Shown one piece after another: positions 10,101 to 19,600 of a DNA stretch of 64,000 nucleotides. The stretch is from Henricia sp. BOLD:AAB3569 (lineage: Eukaryota; Echinodermata; Asteroidea; Spinulosida; Echinasteridae): positions 2,666,001-2,730,000 of the forward strand of contig JBBELK010000525.1 in the NCBI GenBank assembly GCA_037783545.1. Reading direction: 5' to 3'. The position numbers were made by a program, and so were the translations under genes. The notes below the pieces were generated by a model that saw nothing but the letters and a program-made list of their open reading frames with translations, was not told where the DNA came from and did no database searches. The first letter of the stretch is position 1. Each line of letters starts with the position of its first letter.

Positions 10101-12169
10101 ATACCGTGTGGCTCACATTATTTTATTATTACGATCAATGAAGGATTTTCAAGCGACTGGAAGATACTCTTAAAGTGTAGCTTCTTGTTGCAGAATACGG
10201 CATCATCTGCATCATCACCCCAGCACCAACGGATCAGCCTCAGACCACGACCCAAACTACGACCCAGTCTCCGACCCAGTCTCCGACCCAGTCTCTAAGA
10301 AACACTCTTGCACATTCCACCGAGCGGCCATCTACCAAGGAGCTATCTAACACGAGATGGACAAAATCTAAGGAGGAATACAAACGTGATGGACTGACAA
10401 CAGCTGTAAAGATCATACTGAGCTTTGGTATGAACATACTTTGACATTTTGAAAGAATGAACTTATGCACTGAAATCAAGAAAATAGTGCTCATCAACTC
10501 ATTAACAGAGCGTGACCAGATCAAATGTACCTCATGGGTGATGTGATTTTGATACCATATCATTTGTCATATTTTTCTCATTACCATTCTGAAATTTCGC
10601 GTTCTCAATCAATATATTTTCAAGGATATTGTAAAAAAAACACTGGTGCTTTGTAAACTAATTTATCTGGTTCTATAAAGCAGTGCAGTAATTACACCAA
10701 CTTTTTTGCTTCCACGTACGAATTGGAGATTGCAAATATCTTAATTTCTTCCCACAGATTTTTACGTTAGCGAAGCGCATACCAAGTCAAATTCACTGAT
10801 GAACAATAAACCACATAGGCCATTTCATTAGAGTATACTCCAAACAATCCCTTAAACCCCTGCACAATACATGGTTCTGTTTACATTGTTGAAGTCATAT
10901 CTCATTTGGTCAATTTGTTTTACAGTCATCATTGTCTTGGTGATTGTTGGTACAGTTGGGCTAATTTTCTGCTACAAATACAAGAACAGGATGAGTAAGT
11001 ACAATCGAACCTTGATAATAAGAGCACTTTTAATACAACATACTGCTTATAACAAGGAACATTTTAGGTCCCATATCATGGATCTTCAGTGACTCAAACT
11101 ACTCATCAGCCACAGGACCCCACGGTCGAGTTCAGGTGGTCTGTTCTTAACACGGGTTATTAACTCTTTCTCGCGCCTGACCAACGGGAACACGACCCAA
11201 AAACAATGCACTCGGGACAGGATCACACACCACCTATCCATTCGTGAACAAGTTACCTGTCAATTAGAATAGACCACCCGAACTTGACCCACGTGATGTG
11301 ATCAATTTATAGGGTTGTATCTTGTTAGTCAGGCCAGAACAAATTTGAGACTTAGGAATAACAAAGTTTGTCAAGTAAAGATCCTATTGTGAATAAAACG
11401 TTTTAGATTTTAAATTTGTGTAATGTCTATCCCTCATTTAGAACCACCAGTTCAAGTACATGATCGTTACATACCTGTTCCTGAAAACGAAGGTAATATA
11501 CGTGACCTTATTTGTAAAAACTCAAATTGAAAATGTTTAAAGGGAACATTGCCTTAAATTTCCCTACGATTTTGCCGTTTGAAAATGTTCCTTATACCTT
11601 TGAAGAGTTGTTCATGCATTAAAACACTTAATAAGAAATAATGATTAGAAAAACAACAATTGGCCGCTGACATGATCCACGAGACGTATACGTATTCCAG
11701 CAGAAAATACATCGTCTAAACTGTGTGCAGAACATAGTAGTCAGGCTGGCACCGCAACTGGCAATGGCATCGGGTACCATTCTCTACCACACGACATACG
11801 GTACACTGCCTCCACATGGGAATCGGGTCAACTCGCCCCCTGGCCGATTCGCCCCAGCCCCTTACCTATACTAGCCCCTCGCTAACTCACCCCCTCACTA
11901 ACTCGCCCCCTCACCAACTTGCCCCTGACCGACTCGCCCCCTGACCGTCTCCCTCCCTCGCACATGATTTCTAAATTTCTAACTGTCTTGTGATTAACTT
12001 GATAGCAACACAGTGATAAACTCGTAGATTTGAATGTGTTCCAGCAGTACATTTTGCAACATTACAAAACTGTTTGATTTTTATCTTACATTTATCCCCA
12101 TAAGGTTTTCAAGATACTCAGCCGAATATAAATGTAGCTCCTCACCAACACGAACTTGTTGTAATGTAA
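1037..12169 (+). CDS. TNF-receptor-like type I membrane protein (Fn14-like), six exons, 5' incomplete
   Basis: Six exons (1037-1147, 4400-4543, 10194-10427, 10926-10994, 11442-11492, 12105-12169) join in frame through phase-1 introns with GT/AG sites and end at TAA 12167-12169, giving about 224 visible residues. In order: a hydrophobic signal-like segment, one compact cysteine-rich module, a Thr/Gln/Pro/Ser-rich stalk, one transmembrane helix and a tail of about 40 residues. The cysteine spacing (C-x14-C-x2-C-x2-C-x2-C-x10-C-x2-C) resembles the single short CRD of TNFRSF12A/Fn14-type receptors, which bind a TNF ligand and recruit TRAF adaptors. The tail contains PVQVHD, a match to the minor TRAF motif PxQxxD. 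There is no death domain. The first exon with the ATG was not found. The orthology is an inference; the exon chain is strong. Confidence 0.7.
1310..3450 (-). mobile_element. Antisense non-LTR retrotransposon (CR1/L2/Jockey-like) 3' half, degraded
   Basis: On the - strand, several frames carry reverse transcriptase signatures: an FDTIDHSTLLSKL block (about 3120-3165), GVPQGSILGPLLFLL followed by an IND motif, a LADDST version of the catalytic ADD box (near 2340), and the C-terminal FLGIIID and GPRFWNSIP blocks. These are typical of CR1/L2/Jockey-type LINEs. Frameshifts separate the blocks, so it is dead. It lies antisense in intron 1 of the receptor gene and is interrupted by a DNA transposon at 2533-3107. 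The outer limits are approximate. Confidence 0.85.
2533..3107. mobile_element. Non-autonomous DNA transposon inside the LINE, 5-bp TSD
   Basis: The 14-bp terminal inverted repeats GGCGTGTTTGTTTC (2533-2546) and GAAACAAACACGCC (3094-3107) are flanked by the direct repeat CATAG (2528-2532 and 3108-3112). Removing the element and one CATAG joins the LINE reading frame cleanly (LSKLNH to YGIPLQWF), which confirms the boundaries. No transposase is seen in 575 bp. The superfamily is not certain. Confidence 0.85.
4400..4543 (+). CDS. Receptor exon: cysteine-rich TNFR-like module
   Basis: 48 codons between CCGACCACAG and GTAAGT, phase 1-1. The module contains KCPVGSNL, then GVCVSCGSCSVCDE, then HCVKCR. 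Seven cysteines in a short span with CxxCxxCxxC spacing resemble a single truncated TNFR CRD (Fn14 type) more than a full three-disulfide CRD. The odd cysteine count means one may be free or pair outside the module. Confidence 0.75.
4655..5260 (+). repeat. Dispersed repeat, second copy inverted at about 35990-36420
   Basis: The end near 4655-4720 (AAAGGAACACACC then TTGTTGGGCTATTTTGGGC) and the stretch near 4960-5030 (AACAAAGTTAAACATAA) reappear as reverse complements at about 36365-36420 and 36095-36130. This marks two copies of one interspersed element in opposite orientation. No coding capacity was found. The limits are approximate. Confidence 0.6.
4801..4850. repeat. Near-perfect palindrome with CACGTG-type core
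   Basis: Arms of 22-23 bp (GTCACGTGACTTTTCGGAAC and its complement) surround a loop of about 5 bp. The arms contain CACGTGAC-like E-box words, but location inside a repeat suggests transposon structure rather than a promoter. Confidence 0.7.
5502..5615. mobile_element. GC-rich palindromic MITE, CACAGGCTCGTC family (copy 1)
   Basis: Starts TTTAAAGGCACAGGCTCGTC followed by AGCAATGCGCGC and an inner hairpin around AGCTCCAT. Other copies lie at 8731-8785 (fragment), 12241-12382 and 34198-34352; the last two show both ends. This copy is incomplete on its right side. Confidence 0.65.
5640..6820. other. Intronic DNA with no supported exon
   Basis: Part of intron 2 of the receptor gene. A possible acceptor near 5840 leads to no plausible phase-1 exon. 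Open frames around 6053-6450 show no motif and lack splice sites. Confidence 0.4.
6826..6995. repeat. Foldback repeat built of GCAACT/AGTTGC words (fragment)
   Basis: Dense GCAACT and AGTTGC words in both orientations plus the phrase GCGCACATCGACAGCAACT identify a fragment of the family seen complete at about 57162-57630 and several times inside the LDLa gene. Confidence 0.7.
7000..8725. other. Intronic DNA, no gene seen
   Basis: Rest of the long intron 2. It contains a partial repeat of the word GACGTCAT/AAGATGTCGT between 7300 and 7500 and low-complexity TTGGTCTTGGTCTTGG at 7872-7890. No exon with matching phase and splice sites was found. Confidence 0.35.
8930..9250. mobile_element. MITE with 19-bp TIRs
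   Basis: ATAGACCTTTATCACGGTG at the left end is mirrored by CACCGTGATAAAGGTCTAT at the right end (9232-9250). About 321 bp with no coding capacity. An obvious target duplication was not recognised. Confidence 0.7.
9250..10190. other. Intronic DNA with a tRNA-like B box
   Basis: A GTTGTGGGTTCAATCC word near 9870-9890, preceded by an ATGAACGAGAGG stretch, resembles the TPsiC region of a degraded tRNA-derived repeat. No exon is visible before 10194. Confidence 0.35.
10194..10427 (+). CDS. Receptor exon: Thr/Gln/Pro-rich stalk
   Basis: 78 codons, acceptor CTTCTTGTTGCAG, donor GTATGA, phase 1-1. The middle is TTTQTTTQSPTQSPTQS, a short mucin-like repeat probably O-glycosylated, followed by a basic/acidic stretch (TKSKEEYKRDG) just before the membrane exon. 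The repeated CCGACCCAGTCT unit makes repeat-length variation likely. Confidence 0.7.
10926..10994 (+). CDS. Receptor exon: transmembrane helix
   Basis: 23 codons encoding VIIVLVIVGTVGLIFC followed by YKYKNRM, a textbook single-pass helix with a basic stop-transfer on the cytoplasmic side. Acceptor TTTTACAG, donor GTAAGT, phase 1-1. Confidence 0.85.
11442..11492 (+). CDS. Receptor exon: cytoplasmic tail with PxQxxD
   Basis: 17 codons from acceptor CCCTCATTTAG to donor GTAATA. Encodes PPVQVHDRYIPVPENE; PVQVHD fits the minor TRAF1/2/3-binding consensus PxQxxD. The motif match is visible; binding is an inference. Confidence 0.7.
11820..11960. repeat. Imperfect tandem repeat of (A)CTCGCCCC
   Basis: About nine imperfect repeats of a 14-16 bp unit containing CTCGCCCC(CT). 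The same kind of CGCCCCAAA wording occurs in the element at 19867-20376. Confidence 0.7.
12105..12169 (+). CDS. Receptor terminal exon
   Basis: Acceptor TTATCCCCATAAG, then 21 codons ending HELVVM and TAA at 12167-12169. The phase matches the preceding exon. A good polyA signal was not identified immediately downstream. Confidence 0.65.
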
Positions 12170-12240
12170 GTCCACCCAGAGAAGAAAAGCAAAGAGTGTA
12201 TTAATTAGTTAGTATTTATTAGTATTTGCCAGTAGGAAAC

Positions 12241-12382
12241 TTTGAGGCACAGACTCGTCAGCAATGCGCGCCCGCCAAATGTGTGCCACGCAATACGCAG
12301 CTCCATAGCAAAGGCATGGAGCTGCGTGTTTCGAGCACGAATTTGGCGGGCGCGCATTGCTGCAAGCCTGTGCCTTTTAAGG
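12241..12382. mobile_element. GC-rich palindromic MITE, CACAGGCTCGTC family (copy 3)
   Basis: Almost fully self-complementary: GAGGCACAGACTCG at the left pairs with the right end GCCTGTGCCTTTTAA; the centre holds AGCTCCATAGCAAAGGCATGGAGCT. Same family as 5502, 8731 and 34198. Confidence 0.75.
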
Positions 12383-12384
12383 CA

Positions 12385-14845
12385 TTTTTTTTTTTTAAAT
12401 TTAGTGATAAATGTACGTAGTTTGATTGATTTTATGACAAAAAAAACTGATTTGCAAATGAGTAAAGAAGAAGTTTGATGAATTAGGATTTGAACTCGAG
12501 TACTAACAATAGTTAGTTATTACATGTATATAGCGCATTCTACATGTATGTCTGTGGACAACTCATTACTGCATTTTGCGATTCAGTGACCTAAACTGCT
12601 CGGCCATGGTACATATGTACTCCCACCGTACACAATTAAGTGTACAAGTCATCCACCAACTTAGCCACCAGTCTAAGACCAGTTGTTTACAGCTACATGT
12701 AGCTATATCTTAAATCTCAGCTTAGTGACTGGTTGAGCCCACTGCAATAACTGAAATATGGCTGCAACATTCAGAAAACACACACACCTTTAGTAGAAAG
12801 TGACGCAGCCGGCTGCTACAATCGGCTCTTTCATAATTTCAAACATGAAGGAGGAATTCGTGTTCATGCTACTTGATTGTGCATGCACCATACGTGCTAT
12901 AATACTAGTGTCATAATATGCGTCATAATACGCACCATAATACGCATCATAATACGTGCCAAAATATGTGCTATACATGCTATATGCTTGCATATAGCAC
13001 GACAAATTGTATGATAGTGGTCAAATAACTTTGATGGACATTATAATATTTCATCAATAACTAGAAGAATTGTGCTATGTCTAAAATTTAAGACCAGTCA
13101 TACTTTAAGACCACAATATTGCAAGTAGGGCCTACATGTAGGCTGTTTATAAACCTTTCTTAAATGGGCCCTATGTACGCCGGCTAAGGGTATAGACCAG
13201 TTTTAAACCACCTTTATTTGCAATCTGGGGTCGATTTCACTAACGTTTACGATCCTTCGCAACTCGAGATGTGATGGATGACCGCTCCGTAACCCGTGTT
13301 GCGCCCTAAGAACGATTTCAAGAAACTTGCGATGAGTGTACCGATGCATATATGCCATGGCAATGGGTTATGGTAGCGTACTTCTTGACCAACCAAGGTC
13401 GTTTTTGGCTCCCTAAAAATCTGGTTGCCACTCTTGATAGATTCTATGCTAAGCGATATAAACAACAGAAAAGTGTCACTTCAAAACTGTTAAGTGTCAA
13501 TGTTTTTGCTGCATGCAAAAACACGGAAGCTACGCTGCAGTTGGCCATCCATTGTCTACATCGGCCACAACGTCGTGTAGGCCTACGTGTACCCGGCCGT
13601 GGAATAAACATTTGAATGGTGCTACCGTGTTCTACACGCGTCGTACGCGCGACTTAAAAACGCGAAAAACAAAAACCGCCCACGCGCTTGGTGACTGCAC
13701 AAAATGTGTACGCGTAACAAAGAATGGATTGCCAGCCAAGATCGTAAGTGATGTATATTGAAAGGTATTCTCCAATTTTTTGAACTTGTGACTTAAAAAC
13801 CTAATTCAGCACAGCAAACAGCCTTAGATAAAATATGCAAATATTCCTTGAGATAAAAGCAAAGGGAGCTGCAAAGGGAGCACTAGTTGTATTTTATTTG
13901 CACTTTGCACCTTGCACTATTGCAAATATCCCTAATCGATAATCGAACGCATCACGCTTACAATAGGTTTAGTGAAATTCATCGCAGCACCCATCGCAGC
14001 CCTACAATCCATCGCAAGCCGTATTATGGACCTTAACGTACGAAGAGTTTGGTGAAATCGATCCCTGGCTCTGAATATTTGAGTGAGGTATTAACATGTG
14101 CAATTCATTTTTTGCTGTATTCTCTGTTTAAGGAGTCATATACATGTACATATAGAGTTATTAATAAGAGACGCCCATTACTTTGCTGGCAAAAAGCTAG
14201 CCTTCTTCCAATCTGCATTCACAGAATTGAATAGACACATCTTGTATAGATGCTTTTCGCCAGCAGCCATGCTTGGAGCAGGTTTTCCAATTTAAACAAT
14301 ACCTGAAAGGATCTATCTTTTGCAAGATCAGATTTCAACTTTGTTTAGAGAAGGCTGGTGCAACTCAGGCATTGTAATGGGCCCTGTATTATTCAATACC
14401 ATTGTAAGGCCGATAACGGTGTGTAAATGAGTCATATAATAATTAATGTATGTATTGCCAAATTTCAAAATACTGAGCAACTGTACAAATGTCAATACAT
14501 GGAGAGATAGCCGTACTGCATACTACATAATATAATGAAGACGACGTCCAACCTGAGCTGGCCGGGCTAATAGAGATAGATGTATATAGGATCATATTTG
14601 TATGTTTTTGTGATGATTTTGCAAGTGCCTTACCTCTAAGGTACCGGTACATTATCTGTTCTTGGCACTGATTTCACTTGGAAAAAAATGTCTAAAATGA
14701 ATGATGTTTGTTTGAAAGAGACGACGATCAAAAACATCGATCAAAATTATTGAAAAAGGAAGTTGAAAGAAAATTTATGAAACAAATGCAATGGGTACAT
14801 TTTTGTTAAATACAAAGAACAAGATGTTTGACATGCTAAAAAAGC
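12385..14845. other. Intergenic DNA; short tandem repeat at about 12895-12990
   Basis: No exon supported. The segment around 12895-12990 is a run of CATAATACGC(A)-type 12-bp units. Open frames near 13352-13761 show no motif. Confidence 0.4.
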
Positions 14846-14850
14846 AGATT

Positions 14851-15520
14851 TCATCCTCCAAAGAATGACAATTGAAGCAGTGCCTTAGTATGGGTGCCGC
14901 TATTTTGTCCGAAAACTGGGAGAAATAATGGTTTTTTTGCATACAACTTTTTCGTGCATTCCTATGACAATACATGAAAAAGTTGTATGCAAAAAGTCAT
15001 ATTTGCCCATTTTTCAGACAAAATGGCATCGCCCATACTATACGGCATTGCTGCAATGCAAAGTTCCGACCTGTCGATCAAGCCGAACCCGCGACCAATC
15101 ACAACAGAGCTAGCAGACGGCGCCCACAAAGGTCAAAGTGATGCAATCATCACAAACAATCCGCGATGTTCTGCCCATACAGTTTGTATGTTGTATGCGC
15201 CAGTGACCAGGTTAATTTTGGTTTCAATGTCGGGCGATTCGCTGTTCAAAGGTAGGAAAGAGCATTTTTATGAAAGATATGTCATCCCTGCATTACTAGC
15301 CCTTCGCTCAGTGTGTGCTACGGTAACTGTCGACCTCAAAACATAAATACCTTTGGGTTTTCTCCAATGAATCTGTGCTTTCCATGCCGAGTCCCGTTGC
15401 TTTGTACGTAGTCTCGCCATTTTTTTGCGATGGCTTGTGAGCACATAGCAACAATATCCAAGGGGGCGGGGTTAACTGGGCAATCTCGGAACTATGCATT
15501 GCCACTCTTTGGGAAGTTCA
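14851..15520. mobile_element. Foldback MITE carrying a nested AATT-targeting MITE
   Basis: Left CCAAAGAATGACAATTG and right CAATTGCCACTCTTTGG-type ends (interrupted) belong to the family also seen at 18432-18882. Its centre has TTGCATACAACTTTTTC paired with GAAAAAGTTGTATGCAA. A second element (15058-15497) was inserted into its right arm. Confidence 0.65.
15058..15497 (+). mobile_element. AATT-targeting MITE, copy 1
   Basis: Ends GCAAAGTTCCGACC and TCGGAACTATGC, flanked by AT (15056-57 and 15498-99). Related copies: 23386-23843, 27483-27924, 40548-40987 (inverted). About 440 bp, no open coding capacity. Confidence 0.8.
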
Positions 15521-15524
15521 TATC

Positions 15525-16550
15525 TTGTGCCATATCTTGTTCCTTGTATGGCAATAATGTACATGTTTAGCACAATACACTTGTTTTAGCACAGTGTCAT
15601 TTGTTTCTTGGGTAATATCATCTTTAAATACTGTATTAAAATGAACAATTATCTCAGGTTAAATCCACTGCCTAAACGGATACTACCAGGGTTTTGAATC
15701 AAAATCAATTACCATTTCGTGCCTTTCAATTCAAAATAATAATTTAAAAATGGATGCAAGAACAGTGTATTTTGGCAATAAATGGTGGCTATAAAAAACG
15801 GGAAATGTGTACGCGATGTGTGAAATAGTTTTGTTTTGGCATAAAAAGGTAAAGTTCTCTTTTTCTAAATTTTTTTTTTACAGAAGAATCCTTGACCCTC
15901 CCAAAACACGGCAATGCAATATGCAAATTACTCCAAAAACTTGTACACAATTTTAGCCATAAAAATTGGGCCGGCCAAAAAAATGTGACCATGCATGCAG
16001 CTATAACGCCCGCACACGTATTCACCGATGATGCAAACGGCTCCTCAACCTAAAGTTGAGGTCTGCTGTGACTTATTACAACCCACATTCGTGACGGATA
16101 ATTCTATATATGTTATCTATAATTTAACAAAAACACACCTGACACATGTTGCCAGGTAGATAGATGCCCATTAGCAAATAATTGCCACAAATTACGTTTC
16201 TGGACTTCACATATTTACTCAAGAACAACACATCACTAATAGCTTTGCAAACAAGGTTAAACACGAAAGATCATTACACAAGTTTTTCTAATTGATTGGG
16301 CAAATGTTTTAACAACGATGACAGAGGCACATCTGTTGGAATGCAAGTAATTTGGAGGAAGCTTCTAAAAGTTAGGTACCGAAAATGACAATTGTCTCAC
16401 TTAAAGGTGTGGGAAAATGCCACCTTTTTTAATAAACAGAGGCGTGTATACTTCCATTTATTTTCAAAGGTGCCGTCTGTTGTCTTAATATTAGACGCGT
16501 AAATATTGCGCAAACACCGCGTGTTCTTAATTACTCTGCCGTTGTGAATA
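15525..16550. other. Upstream intergenic region of the LDLa gene
   Basis: No exon or repeat family recognised; AT-rich with short A/T runs. It is the likely regulatory region of the gene starting at 16617, but I see no specific sites beyond the core promoter. Confidence 0.35.
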
Positions 16551-16556
16551 AACCTC

Positions 16557-16590
16557 TATAAAAAGTCGCTTCGAGACACATTCAGCCACA
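16557..16590 (+). promoter_or_regulatory. TATA box and initiator of the LDLa gene
   Basis: TATAAAA at 16557-16563 is followed 26-27 bp later by TTCAGCC (16581-16587), an initiator-like TCA core. The ATG is at 16617, so the 5' UTR would be about 35 nt. Spacing is as expected for a Pol II TATA/Inr promoter. Confidence 0.7.
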
Positions 16591-16616
16591 TTCGTCTCTT
16601 GTCTGCTTTCGAGAAG

Positions 16617-16665
16617 ATGGCAGTTCAGTACAAAGCGTTCCTTCTGTTGGCCATTGCGGCCGTAG
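16617..16665 (+). CDS. LDLa gene exon 1: start of signal peptide
   Basis: ATG at 16617 begins [16 protein letters not shown], a hydrophobic signal core; donor GTAAGT. The first ATG after the predicted transcription start, so the start choice is firm. Confidence 0.85.
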
Positions 16666-19600
16666 GTAAGTCGAAACAACTTTAAACCCCCAATACATCA
16701 TTTGCAGTTGCTTAAAATTTTACTTCACAAGTTGACGAGATAACTCTGACTAAAAGTGTTGATAGCAACGGTATAACAAACACCACATGATGGTATTTGT
16801 GGGAGAAATTTCCAACTGAAGGTGTTTTTTCTTTAAATTGTACACAATTTTTTTACTATTTATTCAACAACAAAAACTTGCATGGATTTTTCATGCTTTC
16901 TGAAGTATTACTGCATCTATGTGGCTGAAATTTCTACACGGCATGTTTATCGACGTTATTCTTTAGTTATGTAATGCTGTTGTTCCTGTTCTTAAATGTT
17001 TTCCAGTCACGTATTTAAATTTATCATGTTTTTCAGTGCTGTGCTTGGTGTTGGGAATCGAAGGCAGACGCCTCCCAAAAGGTAAGTGCTTGTACATTGA
17101 GTATTTTAATTAATCTATAAATGTATTTTCATTCATAATAATTTAGTAGTTTTGGTTTTTTAGGTTTGCAAATAATTTTCTTCGAGATTAAAGTGTTAAA
17201 CATTAATTGTTTCATTGTTTTTTAGCCGTGAAGAGAGGTGCGAAGGCAAAACGTCAAGGTAAGTATATTATTAAAATTTATATTTAATTAGAAAATGCCG
17301 CAATTTCCAATTTTTAATAGTCGCTAAAAGTGATATTTAGCCAATCTCAACCATGCGAAATTATCTATATGAATTATTGGCAATATTTTTTTTAACACTT
17401 AAAAAAAAATCCCATTACAAAAGAGAGTATTTTAAAATTGTTTGTTTTCACTTTTTCTTTTCAAAATACAGGAAAATTGAAATAGATTGTTTTTCACAGT
17501 AATCTGATTAACTTTTTGTTTAAAAGGCTATTTTAAAAGGCTATATCTATTCAAATTCATGGATGTTTCTTGTGACATTGCCTATACCGGTAGTGATGGG
17601 CTATTTTATTCACCTTTTATTTTAAATTAAATTTCTATGGTTGGAATTCACTTTGCATTCATTAGTTGTTGCAAGGTAGGACAAGCTTGTGGTCGTTAAA
17701 GGAGCTTGATTTTGTTTTAACCTAACAATCATATAAAATATCGCCCCAAAATCCACTAGAAGAAAACACGAAATTTGCAATATTCAATTTGGATGTGGAA
17801 GCAAAAAGGTTTTTGTATAGGCCTATAATATCTTTGCACTAGCTGCTTTATGGGACCAGATAAATTAGTTTACAAAACATCGGTGGTTTTTTTGACAATA
17901 TCCTTGAAAATATATGGATTGAGAGCGTGAAATTTCAGAATGGTGATGAGAAAAATATGACATGATTTGGTATTAAAATTTCGAAACCAACCCCCGTGGG
18001 AAAAAGGGGCTTAAAATGTGATGGACACGCTTTTTCAAGAGCAACATTTTGATAATAAAATATGCATGCAATTTGCATGCAATACAAAAATTACCTATTC
18101 CTTAATAAGAAGGTTTCTATTTATTTCTGTTTAGTGTCCAATGGCACCGATGTGCTTTTCCCATGTCAAGACGATTCCTTCCACTGTCTGAACCCCTACG
18201 GCCAGTGTCTGCCACCTGACTGGGTTTGCGATGCAATCCAAGATTGTTTCGAGGGAGAGGATGAGCAAAATTGCAGTAAGAAATTCACATCTGCCCCCCT
18301 CCCCCCATAAAACACATTTACCATTTTGACAATTGTTTTGCTTGGTCAGTTTCCCTTGCCTAAAGGGAAATTACAGTGCACCCAAGAAACAAAGGACTTT
18401 GTGCTGAACAAGTGTAAAGGAATTTTACTCGCTGAAAATCGGATATGAACCTCACAAAGAATGACGATTGCAGCAACATCGTGTAGTATGGACTCTGCCA
18501 TTTTGTCTGGAAACTGGGCAAAGAATGGGGTTTTTGTGGAGAATTCCTTTGTGTACTCCTGTAGCATGCAATACATGAAAAGGTTGTCCGCAAAAACGTC
18601 ATTCCTGACCCAATTTCTGCCATATGCAGCACGATATGTGGCAGAGGGTATCCCCGTACCATTGTTCCCCTTATTGTGTCTCAAACCCATGCTCAAACAT
18701 CCAAGGATTTCCTTTCAGTTTTTAGGGGGGTTATGGTGCGTTAACAAAAAGGAAGAGTGTGTTGAGGAATATGCCGGGGTGTTAGGGGCGATTCCCTTTG
18801 CCACATATCGTGCTGGTATAGTTTCCGCACAATTGGCGGTGCCCATAAGCCATTCTTTGTGAAGTTCGTATTGGATTTTCAGTGGGTCAAATTTCTTTTC
18901 CTTTGTATAAAAATAGTGTATGTGTTACACTTGTTTAGAACAATGTCTTTTATTTCTTGGGTATAATTCTTCTTTAGTATGTCATGTAATAATGCCAAAG
19001 ACTGATTACACGATTGTCATTGGCTATCACCCATACAGCGATGGTCAACTAGAAAGATTAAATAGAACTGTGGTGGGTGTAAACTGAATCCCCACACAAA
19101 ATAGATTGCAGGACTACTATTACAAACGGCGTTACATGTATATGTGTGATTTTAAAAACAAAACTGTGTATAACGTGAGAGCAGAAATGACGTATAGAGC
19201 CTTTGCACGGCGGCCATGACAGCGGGCAGTCACATTGTCACCGTGCGTCATGCATGAGTAGGTGCTTTGTGGTTCTATTGTTACATCATTTACATAACAA
19301 AACCTGCTCCCTGTCATGGCCACCGGTGCAGAAGCTCTATTAGTTAGTTGTACACCCTCATTTCCCTTTCAGATACTGAACCCTCGGATGCATGGGAAAC
19401 ATACCCGTGTCTCGAGGGAGCGTACCACTGCATAAATGCCTACGGGGTGTGTATGCCGCCGGGCTGGGAGTGTGATGGTGTGGAAGATTGCTACAATGGA
19501 CAAGACGAGCGTGAATGCAGTAAGTCACTGCATCCAGATTTCCCAAACTCATGGACATTTGCCCACATTTGTGTCGAATTATTTCACCCTGGCGGTCCCT

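Noticed and set aside
18346-18862. Open frames of 100-133 codons in the LDLa1-LDLa2 intron on both strands
   Set aside because: They lie in a foldback MITE; self-complementarity produces open frames on both strands, and the tandem copy breaks them.
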